From contig CAYWYR010000011.1 in the NCBI GenBank assembly GCA_964462685.1, positions 59,553 to 123,552 of the forward strand: a stretch of 64,000 bases of DNA, read 5' to 3'. The notes below the pieces were generated by a model that was not told where the DNA came from, made no database searches, and was given only the letters and a program-made list of their open reading frames with translations. The position numbers and the translations under genes were made by a program. Of this stretch, positions 34,654 through 44,127 are shown piece by piece. Numbering within the stretch: the first letter of the stretch is position 1; each line of letters starts with the position of its first letter. Origin of the DNA: CAYWYR01 sp964462685. Lineage in GTDB: Bacteria > Bacteroidota > Ignavibacteria > Kapaibacteriales > UBA2268.

Positions 34654-35601
34654 TTATCTCTCGATCTCGAAAAGAGTACTAATCGATCTGTTATCGTGCG
34701 TTCTTATAATCGCCTCTGATAGCAGATCTGCAACCGACACCACTTCTATCTTATCGGATTTCCCTTTAAGCGGTATGGTATCCGTTACGATCATCTTATC
34801 GATACCGTAACTGTTATTTATTTTATTTAGGGCCTCGCCACTGAATACCGGATGTACACATACGCCGGTAACATTACCTGCACCTCTGTCTTTCAAAGCT
34901 TCCGCGCAGTTGATAAAAGTTGTTCCCGTATCTATCATATCATCTACGATAACTACATCCTTACCTTCAATCTCGCCGATCACGTTCATTACGACCGCTT
35001 CGTTGTGCTTTGGCCTTCTTTTGTCCACTAATACAAGATCAGTACTAAATCGCTTAGCATAAGCTCTGGCTGTTTTTGCTCCGCCCACATCAGGCGCTGC
35101 GAAAACTGTATTGCTCATGTCCATTTTATCTAAGGCTTTGTTTATAGCCCCAGAAGCATATAAGTGATCAACAGGCACATCAAAGAACCCCTGTATCTGG
35201 GAAGAGTGGAGATCGACAGTGATCACTCTGTCCGCACCAGACCTTTCCAGCAGATTCGCCATAAGCTTTGCTGTAATGGAGACTCTCGGTTGATCTTTTC
35301 TATCCTGCCGAGCATAACCATAATATGGTATCACAGCTGTGACTCTTTTTGCCGAGGCACGCTTCGCCGCATCGATAAGGATTAGCAGTTCCAGCATGTT
35401 TTCCGCTGGAGCGTAGGTAGGCTGGATTATGAAAAGATCTATCCCACGGACATTCTCCTCGTATTTAGCCCATATCTCACCGTCTGAGAAGCTTTTAATA
35501 GAAGTATCCGCTAGGCTGACGCCAAGGACTTTCGCTACTTTATCTGCAAGAGCTATATTCGCTCTGCCCGAGGCTACTTTAAAAGAGGCCATTGTCCTCA
35601 A
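34654..35601 (-). CDS. prs: Ribose-phosphate pyrophosphokinase
   Basis: Makes PRPP from ribose-5-phosphate and ATP for nucleotide, histidine and tryptophan synthesis. The product is 315 residues. Family motifs include the FSDGEIWAKYEENVRG region, PYYGYARQDRKDQPR (regulatory flexible loop), DLHSSQIQGFF and the PRPP-binding VVIVDDMIDTGTTF. TTG start with GGAG 6 nt upstream; an ATG three codons later (MASFKVASGR) is an equal possibility. tRNA-Gln lies directly upstream on the same strand. Confidence 0.95.
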   Translation of the reverse strand: MRTMASFKVASGRANIALADKVAKVLGVSLADTSIKSFSDGEIWAKYEENVRGIDLFIIQPTYAPAENMLELLILIDAAKRASAKRVTAVIPYYGYARQDRKDQPRVSITAKLMANLLERSGADRVITVDLHSSQIQGFFDVPVDHLYASGAINKALDKMDMSNTVFAAPDVGGAKTARAYAKRFSTDLVLVDKRRPKHNEAVVMNVIGEIEGKDVVIVDDMIDTGTTFINCAEALKDRGAGNVTGVCVHPVFSGEALNKINNSYGIDKMIVTDTIPLKGKSDKIEVVSVADLLSEAIIRTHDNRSISTLFEIER

Positions 35602-35623
35602 ACATCACTCCAAAAACACTTAG

Positions 35624-35695
35624 TTGGGATGGTAGGATTCGAACCCACGATACACTGGACCAAAACCAGATGCCTTACCACTTGGCTACATCCCA
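35624..35695 (-). tRNA. tRNA-Gln (anticodon TTG)
   Basis: On the minus strand, a 7-bp acceptor stem TGGGATG/CATCCCA, D-arm GCC...GGC with the AGTGGTAA loop, anticodon loop TTTTGGT giving TTG, and a T-arm GTGGG-TTCGAAT-CCTAC fold into a complete cloverleaf. It resembles E. coli glnU-type tRNAs. The first anticodon-stem pair is a U-U mismatch. The 3' CCA is not encoded (genome has ACTA). Lies just upstream of prs. Confidence 0.93.
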
Positions 35696-35840
35696 ATATT
35701 CCGACACCCCGTCAAAAGGGATTACAAATTTAAGGAGGATCAATTAATTTTCAAAACTTATAGGGAAATTATTGTCATTTCCGCTTTCTATACGGATATT
35801 TGCCTATGGCAGTTACTGAAAAAACGATAAGCAGGTTTTT

Positions 35841-37487
35841 TTGAAATATTACAATGCTAACGGCCCAATAGCCGATAATGTATCTATCGCTATGATAGCT
35901 ATAGCCATCACTATGATAATGGCATTATTCCAGTCATGCGGTGTTATGACTTCTGTCGATGCTGCTCGAAGCATGGATTCAATTTATAGGAAGGGCGAAG
36001 TTGAAAAACCTCGCTTTAATATCTTCAATGCTGATACCAATGATCTCAGCAATTCATATCGCCAGTTAAAAAATGATTACAACGGCTTTTTGGATAGTAT
36101 CGATTATCTGAGAAGAACGGACCCCTCATTCGATATCGATAATTATAAAGCGCCCGTTCCGCCTGATTCATCACTGTTTTTCGATGTGTCATTTATCGAT
36201 CACTCCAATTGGCCAGACAGCGTAGTGCTTGGTGTAAAAGTTTATAACCATCTGGGCGAGAGCGTCACTGGCCTAGCCCCGCCTTCTATCGATCTTGAAA
36301 GGGCTAAAAGCACGTACTGGCCTTTTCTTACAGACAAAGTAGGTAGCGAGAGCCGATACAGTTTTGATGATTTCAATAATTCCGCTCTATCGGACTGCCC
36401 GGAAAATTCTCGAATCATATCGGAATATACTGTTGAAGAGATCAAAAAGAACAATTCCCCGAACCACGCCATTACCTATATGATCGATTTTTCCGGCTCT
36501 ATGGGTTCGCTAAGGCCTATGATGGCAAAGCTGGTAAAGAAAATGGTTCTCTCAAGTAAAAAAGGTGATAGTTATGCCTTTATACCGTTCGCGGGAACGG
36601 CATATCTCGCCCAGCCACTTACTTATGATCTAGAGTCGGCAAAGTCCATCCCAAAAGACAAAAGCTATCTCGATAGTATCGAAGGCGGTACCAATATCAT
36701 AGAGTCACTTGAAATGGCGATCATCGAGACATCAAAGTCCAGTGATACTCTGAAACGAGCCGTGGTTGTACTTACCGACGGGTTTGAGGTTGCCAGCGAT
36801 TACGACGCACAAGCCGTTATCGAAAAAGCCAGGGAGAACCAGATAACGATTTATACTATCGCTTACGGAATGCTACAGGATGCCGAACTACTTAAATCAT
36901 ATTCTGAAAGTACAGGCGGAAAGCATTATATGATCACGAATCCGAAAGAGTTTAAATTTGCTTTTGCCGATATCTATCTTGATATGAGCGCCTATTACAG
37001 AATAGCTTTCAAGCCTAATAATTGTACGGGTGAACACAATGTTACTGTTGGCCTAAAGATGGATATACTCGACGGCATGACAAGAACCGCCACAGCCGAA
37101 TACACCAAAGCGCCGATAATATATAGCAGAAAGCCCGTCAGTGTAAATTATGTTGATATCGGCTTCCCATCAGGATCGAGTGTTATCGACGAAAAATCAA
37201 TGCCGCTTATCAAATCAATGGCTGAAAGCCTCAAGCAAAAGCAAGGAATACTGGTTGAGATTATCGGCCATACAGATAATATAGGTAACGATATGGACAA
37301 CCAGGAATTATCTGAAAAAAGAGCATTGGCCGTTATGGATAAACTAATTGAATTTGGTGTCCCTAAGAATATTCTCAAATATTCGGGTGATGGCGAAAAC
37401 AACCCAGTATCAAGCAATGATACAGAAGCAGGCAGGGCAAAAAACAGAAGAACGGAGCTAAAAATCGTAAACACAGAAAGTAATTAA
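35841..37487 (+). CDS. VWA domain / OmpA family outer-membrane-associated protein
   Basis: A 548-residue envelope protein. TTG start follows a T-rich leader. The N terminus has a hydrophobic stretch ending in LFQSC, a possible but imperfect lipobox (Cys33). Residues ~205-390 are a von Willebrand A domain with the metal-binding DFSGS at 216-220. Residues ~430-545 are an OmpA peptidoglycan-binding domain (HTDNIGND, RAKNRRTEL). The protein may tether the outer membrane to the wall while its VWA part binds a partner. Which partner is unknown. A small membrane-protein gene starts immediately after its stop. Confidence 0.85.
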   Translation: MKYYNANGPIADNVSIAMIAIAITMIMALFQSCGVMTSVDAARSMDSIYRKGEVEKPRFNIFNADTNDLSNSYRQLKNDYNGFLDSIDYLRRTDPSFDIDNYKAPVPPDSSLFFDVSFIDHSNWPDSVVLGVKVYNHLGESVTGLAPPSIDLERAKSTYWPFLTDKVGSESRYSFDDFNNSALSDCPENSRIISEYTVEEIKKNNSPNHAITYMIDFSGSMGSLRPMMAKLVKKMVLSSKKGDSYAFIPFAGTAYLAQPLTYDLESAKSIPKDKSYLDSIEGGTNIIESLEMAIIETSKSSDTLKRAVVVLTDGFEVASDYDAQAVIEKARENQITIYTIAYGMLQDAELLKSYSESTGGKHYMITNPKEFKFAFADIYLDMSAYYRIAFKPNNCTGEHNVTVGLKMDILDGMTRTATAEYTKAPIIYSRKPVSVNYVDIGFPSGSSVIDEKSMPLIKSMAESLKQKQGILVEIIGHTDNIGNDMDNQELSEKRALAVMDKLIEFGVPKNILKYSGDGENNPVSSNDTEAGRAKNRRTELKIVNTESN

Positions 37488-37757
37488 GTGATCGCAGACA
37501 AGAAAAAATTAATATTTCTTATCATGATAGAGATTTTAGTGATAGCCATTGGCGCTTGGCTTTACTTTGATCTTCTTTCTGATTTTGAGTATAAGTTCTT
37601 GCTTCCTTTCCCCATAATATTTATCGTTGCTTATACTGCTATAGCTGTCAACGCATTTTATGATTCAGATGAGAATAAAAAACGAAGAGAATTCCGCGAT
37701 AAAAAGAAACGGTACGATAGGATGTCCTCTCGCAGAGATACCGATGATTGGATGTGA
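37488..37757 (+). CDS. Small membrane protein with two predicted segments
   Basis: An 89-residue protein with two hydrophobic segments (FLIMIEILVIAIGAWLYFDLL and FIVAYTAIAVNAFY), then a strongly charged basic-acidic tail (DENKKRREFRDKKKRYDRM). GTG start directly abuts the preceding VWA-OmpA stop, so it is translationally coupled. No family recognised. Its placement suggests it helps or is linked to that envelope protein. Confidence 0.7.
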   Translation: MIADKKKLIFLIMIEILVIAIGAWLYFDLLSDFEYKFLLPFPIIFIVAYTAIAVNAFYDSDENKKRREFRDKKKRYDRMSSRRDTDDWM

Positions 37758-37794
37758 ACTTCGTAAACATATAGGAAAACCATAAAGTCTAAAC

Positions 37795-40002
37795 CTACTT
37801 GATCCTCAGATCGGCCTCTATCTGCACGGTTCTGGATAGTAGCCTTTCAAGCGGCGTATCATAAGAATTGATACCTACCGGTTTTGCAGTCGTTTCCGCT
37901 AAAGAAGCTTTGAGATCAGGCCTTATCACTCCAAGGTAAGCTATTACAGCTTTTGCTCTCTCTTGTGCCAGCTGTTCATTGTTCTTAGCGTCACCGATGT
38001 CATCTGCATATCCTACCACCGTTAAATCTTTATTTCGGTCCAATAACTTTGAATATGTCCTTAGTTCTTGCTTTGCCTGGCTAGATAGATCGGACTTACC
38101 CACCGGGAAAAGCACCAATGATATTCTCGCCTTGCTGATAGCCGACGTATCATACCTAATCAATAAATCTTTGGCGTCTTCCAGTGTCGTATCGCTGTTA
38201 TTCAACTTTGCGAGTACTTTGTATCTGGCAATGGTATCACCAACAAAGACTTCCTCGCTCTTATCTGAATAATTGATTAGAACTCTATTGTCCCCTGTGA
38301 GCATCGGCTCGATACTGAATATACCCGAGGCAGTACCTGCCTGACTGTCAGCTACCGCACTTCTGCCCCCGATATTCGAAAAAAGCTGTACGGTTTCAAT
38401 AGCTTCTCCGAGGTCGAGCATCGAATCGCTTCCCGACTTTTCTGTAGTTGATATGCTGTATTTCGCTTTGATTCGGTCTTTTGATACCGCCATAATCCTT
38501 GGCAGCCCTTTAGCCAGGTATGATGAGAACAGATCAGGATTGTCGCTGGAAATCTCTACCCGCCTGTTTTCTGCATAAGCTTTTTCGGAGGCTGTCTTTG
38601 TTCTGGATTCAGGCCCACAGTCGGAGCTCCCAGCCAAACCGATCTTTATCTTGTCAGAAGGTACACCCCTTTCAATCAGAAGCCCGCGAACAGCTTCGGC
38701 CCTCATCTTGCCAAGCTCGCACTTATCCTCGGTAACGGGGTCGATATAACCCGTAATAGTGATGCTGGAACCCGTATCGTTTATCCTTTCCGCCAATATC
38801 GTCAGAAGGTTCCTGTTTATATAGACATGCCTGCTCTGTTGCTGGTTTATATCTTCTCGCCAGTTTTGATCATTGATCTGTTTTGCAGTTATCAGTGTAC
38901 TGTTCTTCTCAAAAAACAGATATGGTAAAATCGGTATGGCTTCAGAATAAAACTCAAGCGGTAAAGAGAAAAAGTCAGGTTCAAGCTTAAGCGAAATATC
39001 AAGATCAACGCTTCGGTACAATGTATCGGTCCTGTAGGTAGATACGGTCTGAACTATATCATACAATCGTTTATCAATCTGCAATGTATCGATTTCTGTC
39101 TGTTTTCTATCAATGCCTTTAAGTACTTTGCCATTCAAATCAGGAGTTACGGTAGGGCTTTGTACAACGAGCGTATCGATGTATGTTTTTTGTTTGATAC
39201 TCTGCTGATAGGTATCACCTCTCAGATCAAATGGCAGATAATAATTAATTGCCACACCGCCTCTCATATTCTCATGATCCCACTGCTGCACCGTGAGCAA
39301 GCTTGCTTGATAGACAGTATATTCAAAAAACGGCGCGATGTATAAGCCTATAGAACTTGATAACGGCAGCTCATACTGGGCACCGAAATACATGAACATC
39401 GGATCATCTATATTGATGATCTCACCCTCCTGAGGGTTGCGGGATCTGGTATCTGTATCGGCGAATACGCCCGTCTGGGGTTCTTCCAAAAGCTCTATAT
39501 AGTCGTAACTGGTTCCTAAATGTATTGCCATGCCCGCTCCACCGTAAATCCTGAAACCCCAAAAAGGATTTATCCCTAAGTTTACAGTAGGCCTCAAAAA
39601 ATCTCTTTCCGTTTCTAGGTTGTGGGAAAAAACGCCACTCGTTTCCTGCCTCTCGCTGTTAAGCACCGGCTCCTCGGTTTCCCCATAGAATGTATTGGAA
39701 ACGCTACTGTAAGATATCCCGATATTCAGATCAAAAAAACTGTAACCGAACCCAGTTTCAAACCCGAACGCCGTACCAGTTCCGTCACTTTCCCCATACC
39801 CCTCACAGCAGTCCCTCATGCCCTCAAACCTCTCGAATCCAGGTACATCCTTACTCTGTAAATATCCACCGCTTATACTGCTTCTCCAGTACAAAGGGCT
39901 TTCATCATTATCTTGCGACTTATTTTCCTGTGAGTAAACGCTTTGACAGCCAAACAAAGCGATCAGAATTATCAAATATCTTAAGAGGCGGTAATTTTGC
40001 AT
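37795..40002 (-). CDS. Outer-membrane protein with two OmpA-type domains
   Basis: A 735-residue protein. Signal peptide at residues 1-25 (RLLRYLIILIALFGCQSVYS), possibly lipidated at Cys19. Residues ~30-260 are rich in aromatic/glycine beta strands with GYSFFDLNIG-like segments, like a small outer-membrane barrel. Two OmpA-like peptidoglycan-binding domains follow: ~365-500 (GYIDPVTEDKCELGKMRAEAV, AENRRVEI) and ~625-735 (VVGYADDIGDAKNNEQLAQERAKAV, RTVQIEA). The HTD motif is altered in both (YID, YAD). Having two such domains in one protein is unusual. Convergent with the small membrane-protein gene. Confidence 0.82.
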   Translation of the reverse strand: MQNYRLLRYLIILIALFGCQSVYSQENKSQDNDESPLYWRSSISGGYLQSKDVPGFERFEGMRDCCEGYGESDGTGTAFGFETGFGYSFFDLNIGISYSSVSNTFYGETEEPVLNSERQETSGVFSHNLETERDFLRPTVNLGINPFWGFRIYGGAGMAIHLGTSYDYIELLEEPQTGVFADTDTRSRNPQEGEIINIDDPMFMYFGAQYELPLSSSIGLYIAPFFEYTVYQASLLTVQQWDHENMRGGVAINYYLPFDLRGDTYQQSIKQKTYIDTLVVQSPTVTPDLNGKVLKGIDRKQTEIDTLQIDKRLYDIVQTVSTYRTDTLYRSVDLDISLKLEPDFFSLPLEFYSEAIPILPYLFFEKNSTLITAKQINDQNWREDINQQQSRHVYINRNLLTILAERINDTGSSITITGYIDPVTEDKCELGKMRAEAVRGLLIERGVPSDKIKIGLAGSSDCGPESRTKTASEKAYAENRRVEISSDNPDLFSSYLAKGLPRIMAVSKDRIKAKYSISTTEKSGSDSMLDLGEAIETVQLFSNIGGRSAVADSQAGTASGIFSIEPMLTGDNRVLINYSDKSEEVFVGDTIARYKVLAKLNNSDTTLEDAKDLLIRYDTSAISKARISLVLFPVGKSDLSSQAKQELRTYSKLLDRNKDLTVVGYADDIGDAKNNEQLAQERAKAVIAYLGVIRPDLKASLAETTAKPVGINSYDTPLERLLSRTVQIEADLRIK

Positions 40003-40147
40003 TATGGTTTAACTCTTTGTACTATCTATCATTTGCCGAAAAAGATAATTAAAATCTATTAGGTGATGAAGATAAGTTAATCTATTTTTGGAATGAGATA
40101 TGCTAAAGGATTAGTATTAGTTACCAACTAAAATATCAAAACATAGT

Positions 40148-42088
40148 TTGAAAATCAATTTTAGACTACTTAGAAGAGTGCCTCAAGAGCTTTCTTCTAT
40201 TCTGGACGACAAGTCGCTTCACTACTGGTCAGACGATTGGATGGAAAAAGCAATAAATAAACTATACGCTCTTTTTGTCAGTTTCGGGTTCTTTGTGGTT
40301 ATAATCGGGCTATGGGCCGCTTATATAGAAGGCCTTGATGACCTGGTTTACTTTCTGATAGCTGTTTATATAACAGGTTCAGTTGTATTTGTAACGAAAT
40401 GGAATTCTAATTCCACTTCTTTCAGGTTTTTGATCTTCTACCTGTACCTTACCGGTAACGGATTGATGTTCTATTGTACCGATGAGGTATTCGGTATATT
40501 TTGGTTGTTTATAGTCCCCATACTGGTCGCAATCTTCAAAGGAAGATTCCAGGGTCTGCTGTTTTTAGGGGTAAGCGTTTTATTCACGATTATCTGGGGT
40601 ACAATGGCCTCCCTCGGCTATCTCAAATGGGATATCGGCACAACTGGTATGCCCCTGGTATCATGGGTAGTCGTGATTCAGATATTTGTACTTACAGCCT
40701 TGTCGATTATCTATGCCATAGGCACAGTTATAGATTCCTATTCTGATAAAATCAAAGAAAAAGATGAAGAACACAGCTTGCTGATCGCCGAGAAAAAGAA
40801 GCTCGCCCAGAGTAAAATGATGCTCCAGCAGGAAATTGACAATACCATTAGGCTCGAAAAAGAAAAAAAAGTAGTAGAGTCCAGATTCGAAACCCTTTTT
40901 GACGCAGCACAGGATATGTATGTAATCCATCTTAAAAATGGGAAGATATCCGATGTGAACGCAGAGACTATCAGCAGGCTGGGTTATTCCAAAAGCGAGC
41001 TTACAGAACCCGAAAGCCGCTCGGCACTGCTCTCAAATATCAAACTTAACGATAAACAGCTGAATGAACTCAAAACCAGTGGCAGGTCAATTGTTGAAGG
41101 TAATGTTTACGACTATGAGGGCAAACCCACACCCGTCGAGTTCAACAACAAGATTATTTCCCTAGGTGAAGATGAGGTCATACTCAGCATTATCAGAGAC
41201 ATCAGCCATAGAAGGGAAAGCGAAAAAGAAATCGAGAGGGTTAATAAAGACCTTCAGGTAAAGGTACTCGAACGAACCGCTCAGTTCGATGACGCTATGC
41301 AGGAGCTACGCTCTGAGATAAAACAAAGGCTGAATACCGAACATGAACTCCGCAGGACAAAAGAGATACTTGAAAACAATCTGCAAGAAGAAAAAAAACT
41401 ATCTGAGATGAAAACCAGATTCGTGTCGATGATATCACACGAATACAGAACCCCACTGACCATTATCTATACTTGCACAGATATCCTGGAGTTCGTATTT
41501 CAAAAACAGGATCAGGCATTATTCGATAAGAATATCAATAAGATAAAGCGTTCGGTGAACGCTATGATCAACTTACTTGAAGACGTACTTATCGTAGGGC
41601 GCAGCGAAGTAAAAAGCGTAGGTACTACCATGTCGGAATTTGATTTGATCAAAATAGCAAACGAGGCAAAAGAAGAGCTTTCAATCATAGATAATCATGA
41701 ACACAAAATAAATATAGTAAATCTAGATAGCCACTGCGAAGTAAAAAGCGATAAAAAATTAGTCCAGTATATAATTCGGAATCTGGTTACCAACGCCCAG
41801 AAATACTCTCCTTCGGGTAGTCCGATAGATATAGGCATCGAGTGCGATAGTAAGCTCGCTCATGTAAGCATCAAAGATCGCGGTATAGGCATACCGAAAG
41901 AGGAAATAAGCGAACTGTTCAAGCCGTTCTACAGAAGCTCTAATGTGGATGCCAGAAGCGGTACTGGGCTTGGCCTGGCTATATGCAAGCAATACGCCGA
42001 CGCTATCGGCGGCGAGCTGAAAGTCGAATCTGTAGAAGGTGAAGGTAGTACTTTCACGCTTACTTTCTCCAAAATACTAAGTTGCTAA
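40148..42088 (+). CDS. Membrane PAS-domain sensor histidine kinase
   Basis: A 646-residue sensor kinase. TTG start. Six or so membrane segments at ~40-195, a coiled coil at ~200-245, a PAS domain at ~245-355 (ARFETLFDAAQDMY-type start ESRFETLFDAAQDMYVIHLKNG), a second coiled coil, then the kinase core: phospho-acceptor His431 in SMISHEYRTPL, N box NLVTNAQKYSPSG (Asn549), G1 KDRGIGIP (577-583), F box FKPFYRS, G2 GTGLGL (605-610). No response regulator lies next to it, so it is an orphan kinase. Stimulus unknown; flhB is the next gene, 45 nt downstream, but the link may be incidental. Confidence 0.92.
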   Translation: MKINFRLLRRVPQELSSILDDKSLHYWSDDWMEKAINKLYALFVSFGFFVVIIGLWAAYIEGLDDLVYFLIAVYITGSVVFVTKWNSNSTSFRFLIFYLYLTGNGLMFYCTDEVFGIFWLFIVPILVAIFKGRFQGLLFLGVSVLFTIIWGTMASLGYLKWDIGTTGMPLVSWVVVIQIFVLTALSIIYAIGTVIDSYSDKIKEKDEEHSLLIAEKKKLAQSKMMLQQEIDNTIRLEKEKKVVESRFETLFDAAQDMYVIHLKNGKISDVNAETISRLGYSKSELTEPESRSALLSNIKLNDKQLNELKTSGRSIVEGNVYDYEGKPTPVEFNNKIISLGEDEVILSIIRDISHRRESEKEIERVNKDLQVKVLERTAQFDDAMQELRSEIKQRLNTEHELRRTKEILENNLQEEKKLSEMKTRFVSMISHEYRTPLTIIYTCTDILEFVFQKQDQALFDKNINKIKRSVNAMINLLEDVLIVGRSEVKSVGTTMSEFDLIKIANEAKEELSIIDNHEHKINIVNLDSHCEVKSDKKLVQYIIRNLVTNAQKYSPSGSPIDIGIECDSKLAHVSIKDRGIGIPKEEISELFKPFYRSSNVDARSGTGLGLAICKQYADAIGGELKVESVEGEGSTFTLTFSKILSC

Positions 42089-42133
42089 CAATGTTGTATA
42101 AGAATCAGAGGCATGCCCATAGGCATCACATAG

Positions 42134-43216
42134 ATGGCAGAGAATAAAGAAGGCCAAGAGAAATCCGAAGACGCCACCCAGAAACGGCTCCAAGAAGCGA
42201 GACTGAAAGGGCAGGTGGCGAAATCGATGGATATGACAACCGCTGCGGTAATACTGTTCGGTGGACTTTCCGTATTTGTACTCGGTTCTTATACCGTTAG
42301 TTCATACCGTAGTTTTATGGATTATATGTTCACCAACTCATCGGACATAATACTTAACGATACTAACGTACTGGCTTACTACCCTGGCCTTCTTCTGTTC
42401 CTCGCTAAGATTCTCTTGCCCTTGATGATAGTAATTATGTTGGTTATATTAGCCTCCGAAATATCTCAGGTGGGGCTGAAAGTTGCCTGGAAAAAATACA
42501 ATGAGTTCGATGATCTTAAAAAAATATTCAAAATCGGATCTGGTCTCAAAAGAATATTCTTCTCATCCAGAAGCATATTCGAACTCTTCAAAAGTATCGC
42601 CAAGATCGGTATTATCGCAATAGCTATAGCCTGGCGCCTAAATTCACGGATTGATGAGCTTATTGGCCTCAGCCAACGCCCGCTCGGCGATATAGGTGAT
42701 GTTTTGCTGTCTATTAGCCTGGAGGTTCTACTGACTGTCGGTACCGTGTTCATCCTTATCGCTATTTCAGATTTTATCTGGCAGAAGTATAAGTTCAAGG
42801 AAGACATGAAGATGACCAAGCAGGAGATTAAAGACGAGTCCAAACAAATGGAAGGTGACCCGAAAGTTAAAGGCAGGCTGCGCCAGCTGATGAGAAGCCG
42901 CATCCGTAACCTTATGCTACAGAATGTCGCCAAAGCCGATGTGATTATAACCAACCCGACTCACTTTGCCGTAGCACTGCAATATGACCGCGGCAATATG
43001 GATGCACCTATATGTCTGGCCAAAGGCCTTGATTTCTTAGCTTTGAGGATCAGGGAAATAGCAAACGATAATGAGGTAACGATAGTCGAGGACCCGCCGC
43101 TCGCCCGTCAGCTTTACAGAGATGTAGAAGTAGATGCCCCCGTACCGGAAGAAATGTACAAAGCCGTGGCTAAGATACTCGCCTATGTTTATTCCGTATC
43201 CGAAGGGAAAAACTAA
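42134..43216 (+). CDS. flhB: Flagellar biosynthesis protein FlhB
   Basis: Export-gate and substrate-specificity switch of the flagellar type III apparatus in the inner membrane. The product is 360 residues with four membrane segments, after a cytosolic N terminus (EKSEDATQKRLQEARLKGQVAKS). The autocleavage motif NPTH is at residues 274-277 and the cytoplasmic domain (IVEDPPLARQLYRDVEVDAPVPEEMYKAVA) is intact. The NPTH site and the flagellar-type N terminus favour a flagellar over an injectisome protein. fliR lies 17.5 kb away; no other flagellar genes are seen. Confidence 0.93.
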   Translation: MAENKEGQEKSEDATQKRLQEARLKGQVAKSMDMTTAAVILFGGLSVFVLGSYTVSSYRSFMDYMFTNSSDIILNDTNVLAYYPGLLLFLAKILLPLMIVIMLVILASEISQVGLKVAWKKYNEFDDLKKIFKIGSGLKRIFFSSRSIFELFKSIAKIGIIAIAIAWRLNSRIDELIGLSQRPLGDIGDVLLSISLEVLLTVGTVFILIAISDFIWQKYKFKEDMKMTKQEIKDESKQMEGDPKVKGRLRQLMRSRIRNLMLQNVAKADVIITNPTHFAVALQYDRGNMDAPICLAKGLDFLALRIREIANDNEVTIVEDPPLARQLYRDVEVDAPVPEEMYKAVAKILAYVYSVSEGKN

Positions 43217-43263
43217 AATGAAATTTCTGACTAAATTTACTTAAACAAATCACTTTCTGAATT

Positions 43264-44049
43264 ATGCCAAAAGAACAGTTCTTAGTATTTGATATCGAAA
43301 CAGCATCTATCCCGATTGATGAGTTTTCACAGTCCCAGCAGGAATATTTGGTGCGGGGCGCCAAAAACGAAGAAGAAAAACAGGATAAGATATTCAAGAT
43401 GGGCTTATCGCCGCTTACAGCGAAAGTGGTTACCATAGGTCTTCTCCTTTTTGAGCGTGATGAGGAATCCGTACCCGATCTTAGCGAAATATCTGACGAG
43501 GAGCTTCTTGAAAGCAAAGGCTGGAAACTGATAAACCGCGCCGCCTTCGTAACCGACGAGGCCATGGAGGACGGCGACATGAACAGTACCGAGCTGGCAG
43601 ACGGCAGCGCCTGTGTGGCGATGAATGAAAAAACTGTACTCGCTAAGTTCTGGGATGCCATTAAAAAGTATAATAACTGCTGTTTGGTTTCATTTAACGG
43701 CAGAAACTTCGACGCGCCTTTCCTTATGATGCGGTCGGCTCTCTTTAGGGTTCGACCGAGCCGTAACCTAATGCAGGGTACAAAGTTCAACTACCGAGAC
43801 CATATCGATCTTATCGATGAGCTCACTTTCTTTTCCGGCTCATTTTATGGGGCTACCCGAAGATATAATTTCGACTTTTTTGCTCGCTCGTTCGGTATCG
43901 TTTCCCCCAAAGCCGAAGGCGTTGACGGCTCTATGGTTACCGAGCTTTATGAAAAAGGCGAAGTAGAGGTTATAGCCGAATACTGCCTGCGGGATGTAAC
44001 GGCTACCTGGCAACTTTTCCTACTCTGGGATAGATATCTGAGGTTTTGA
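43264..44049 (+). CDS. DEDDy 3'-5' exonuclease, PolB-exonuclease-like
   Basis: A 261-residue RNase-H-fold protein matching predicted PolB-type 3'-5' exonucleases of unknown biological role. Likely metal ligands are D10 and E12 (VFDIETA), D150 (SFNGRNFD), Y240 and D244 (AEYCLRDVT). The gene ends properly; an Rhs fragment begins three bases after its stop. Its neighbours give no functional hint. Confidence 0.85.
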   Translation: MPKEQFLVFDIETASIPIDEFSQSQQEYLVRGAKNEEEKQDKIFKMGLSPLTAKVVTIGLLLFERDEESVPDLSEISDEELLESKGWKLINRAAFVTDEAMEDGDMNSTELADGSACVAMNEKTVLAKFWDAIKKYNNCCLVSFNGRNFDAPFLMMRSALFRVRPSRNLMQGTKFNYRDHIDLIDELTFFSGSFYGATRRYNFDFFARSFGIVSPKAEGVDGSMVTELYEKGEVEVIAEYCLRDVTATWQLFLLWDRYLRF

Positions 44050-44127
44050 TAAGGCATAGGGTATCAGGTTTTTACTAAGGAAAGCAGAACCTATAAACCA
44101 GCGGAGCAGATTCGCTCCGCACGCTAT

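Noticed and set aside
43170..43790. 206-residue minus-strand frame opposite flhB and the exonuclease
   Set aside because: It spans the intergenic gap of two well-supported plus genes and shows a Ser-rich antisense composition without motifs.
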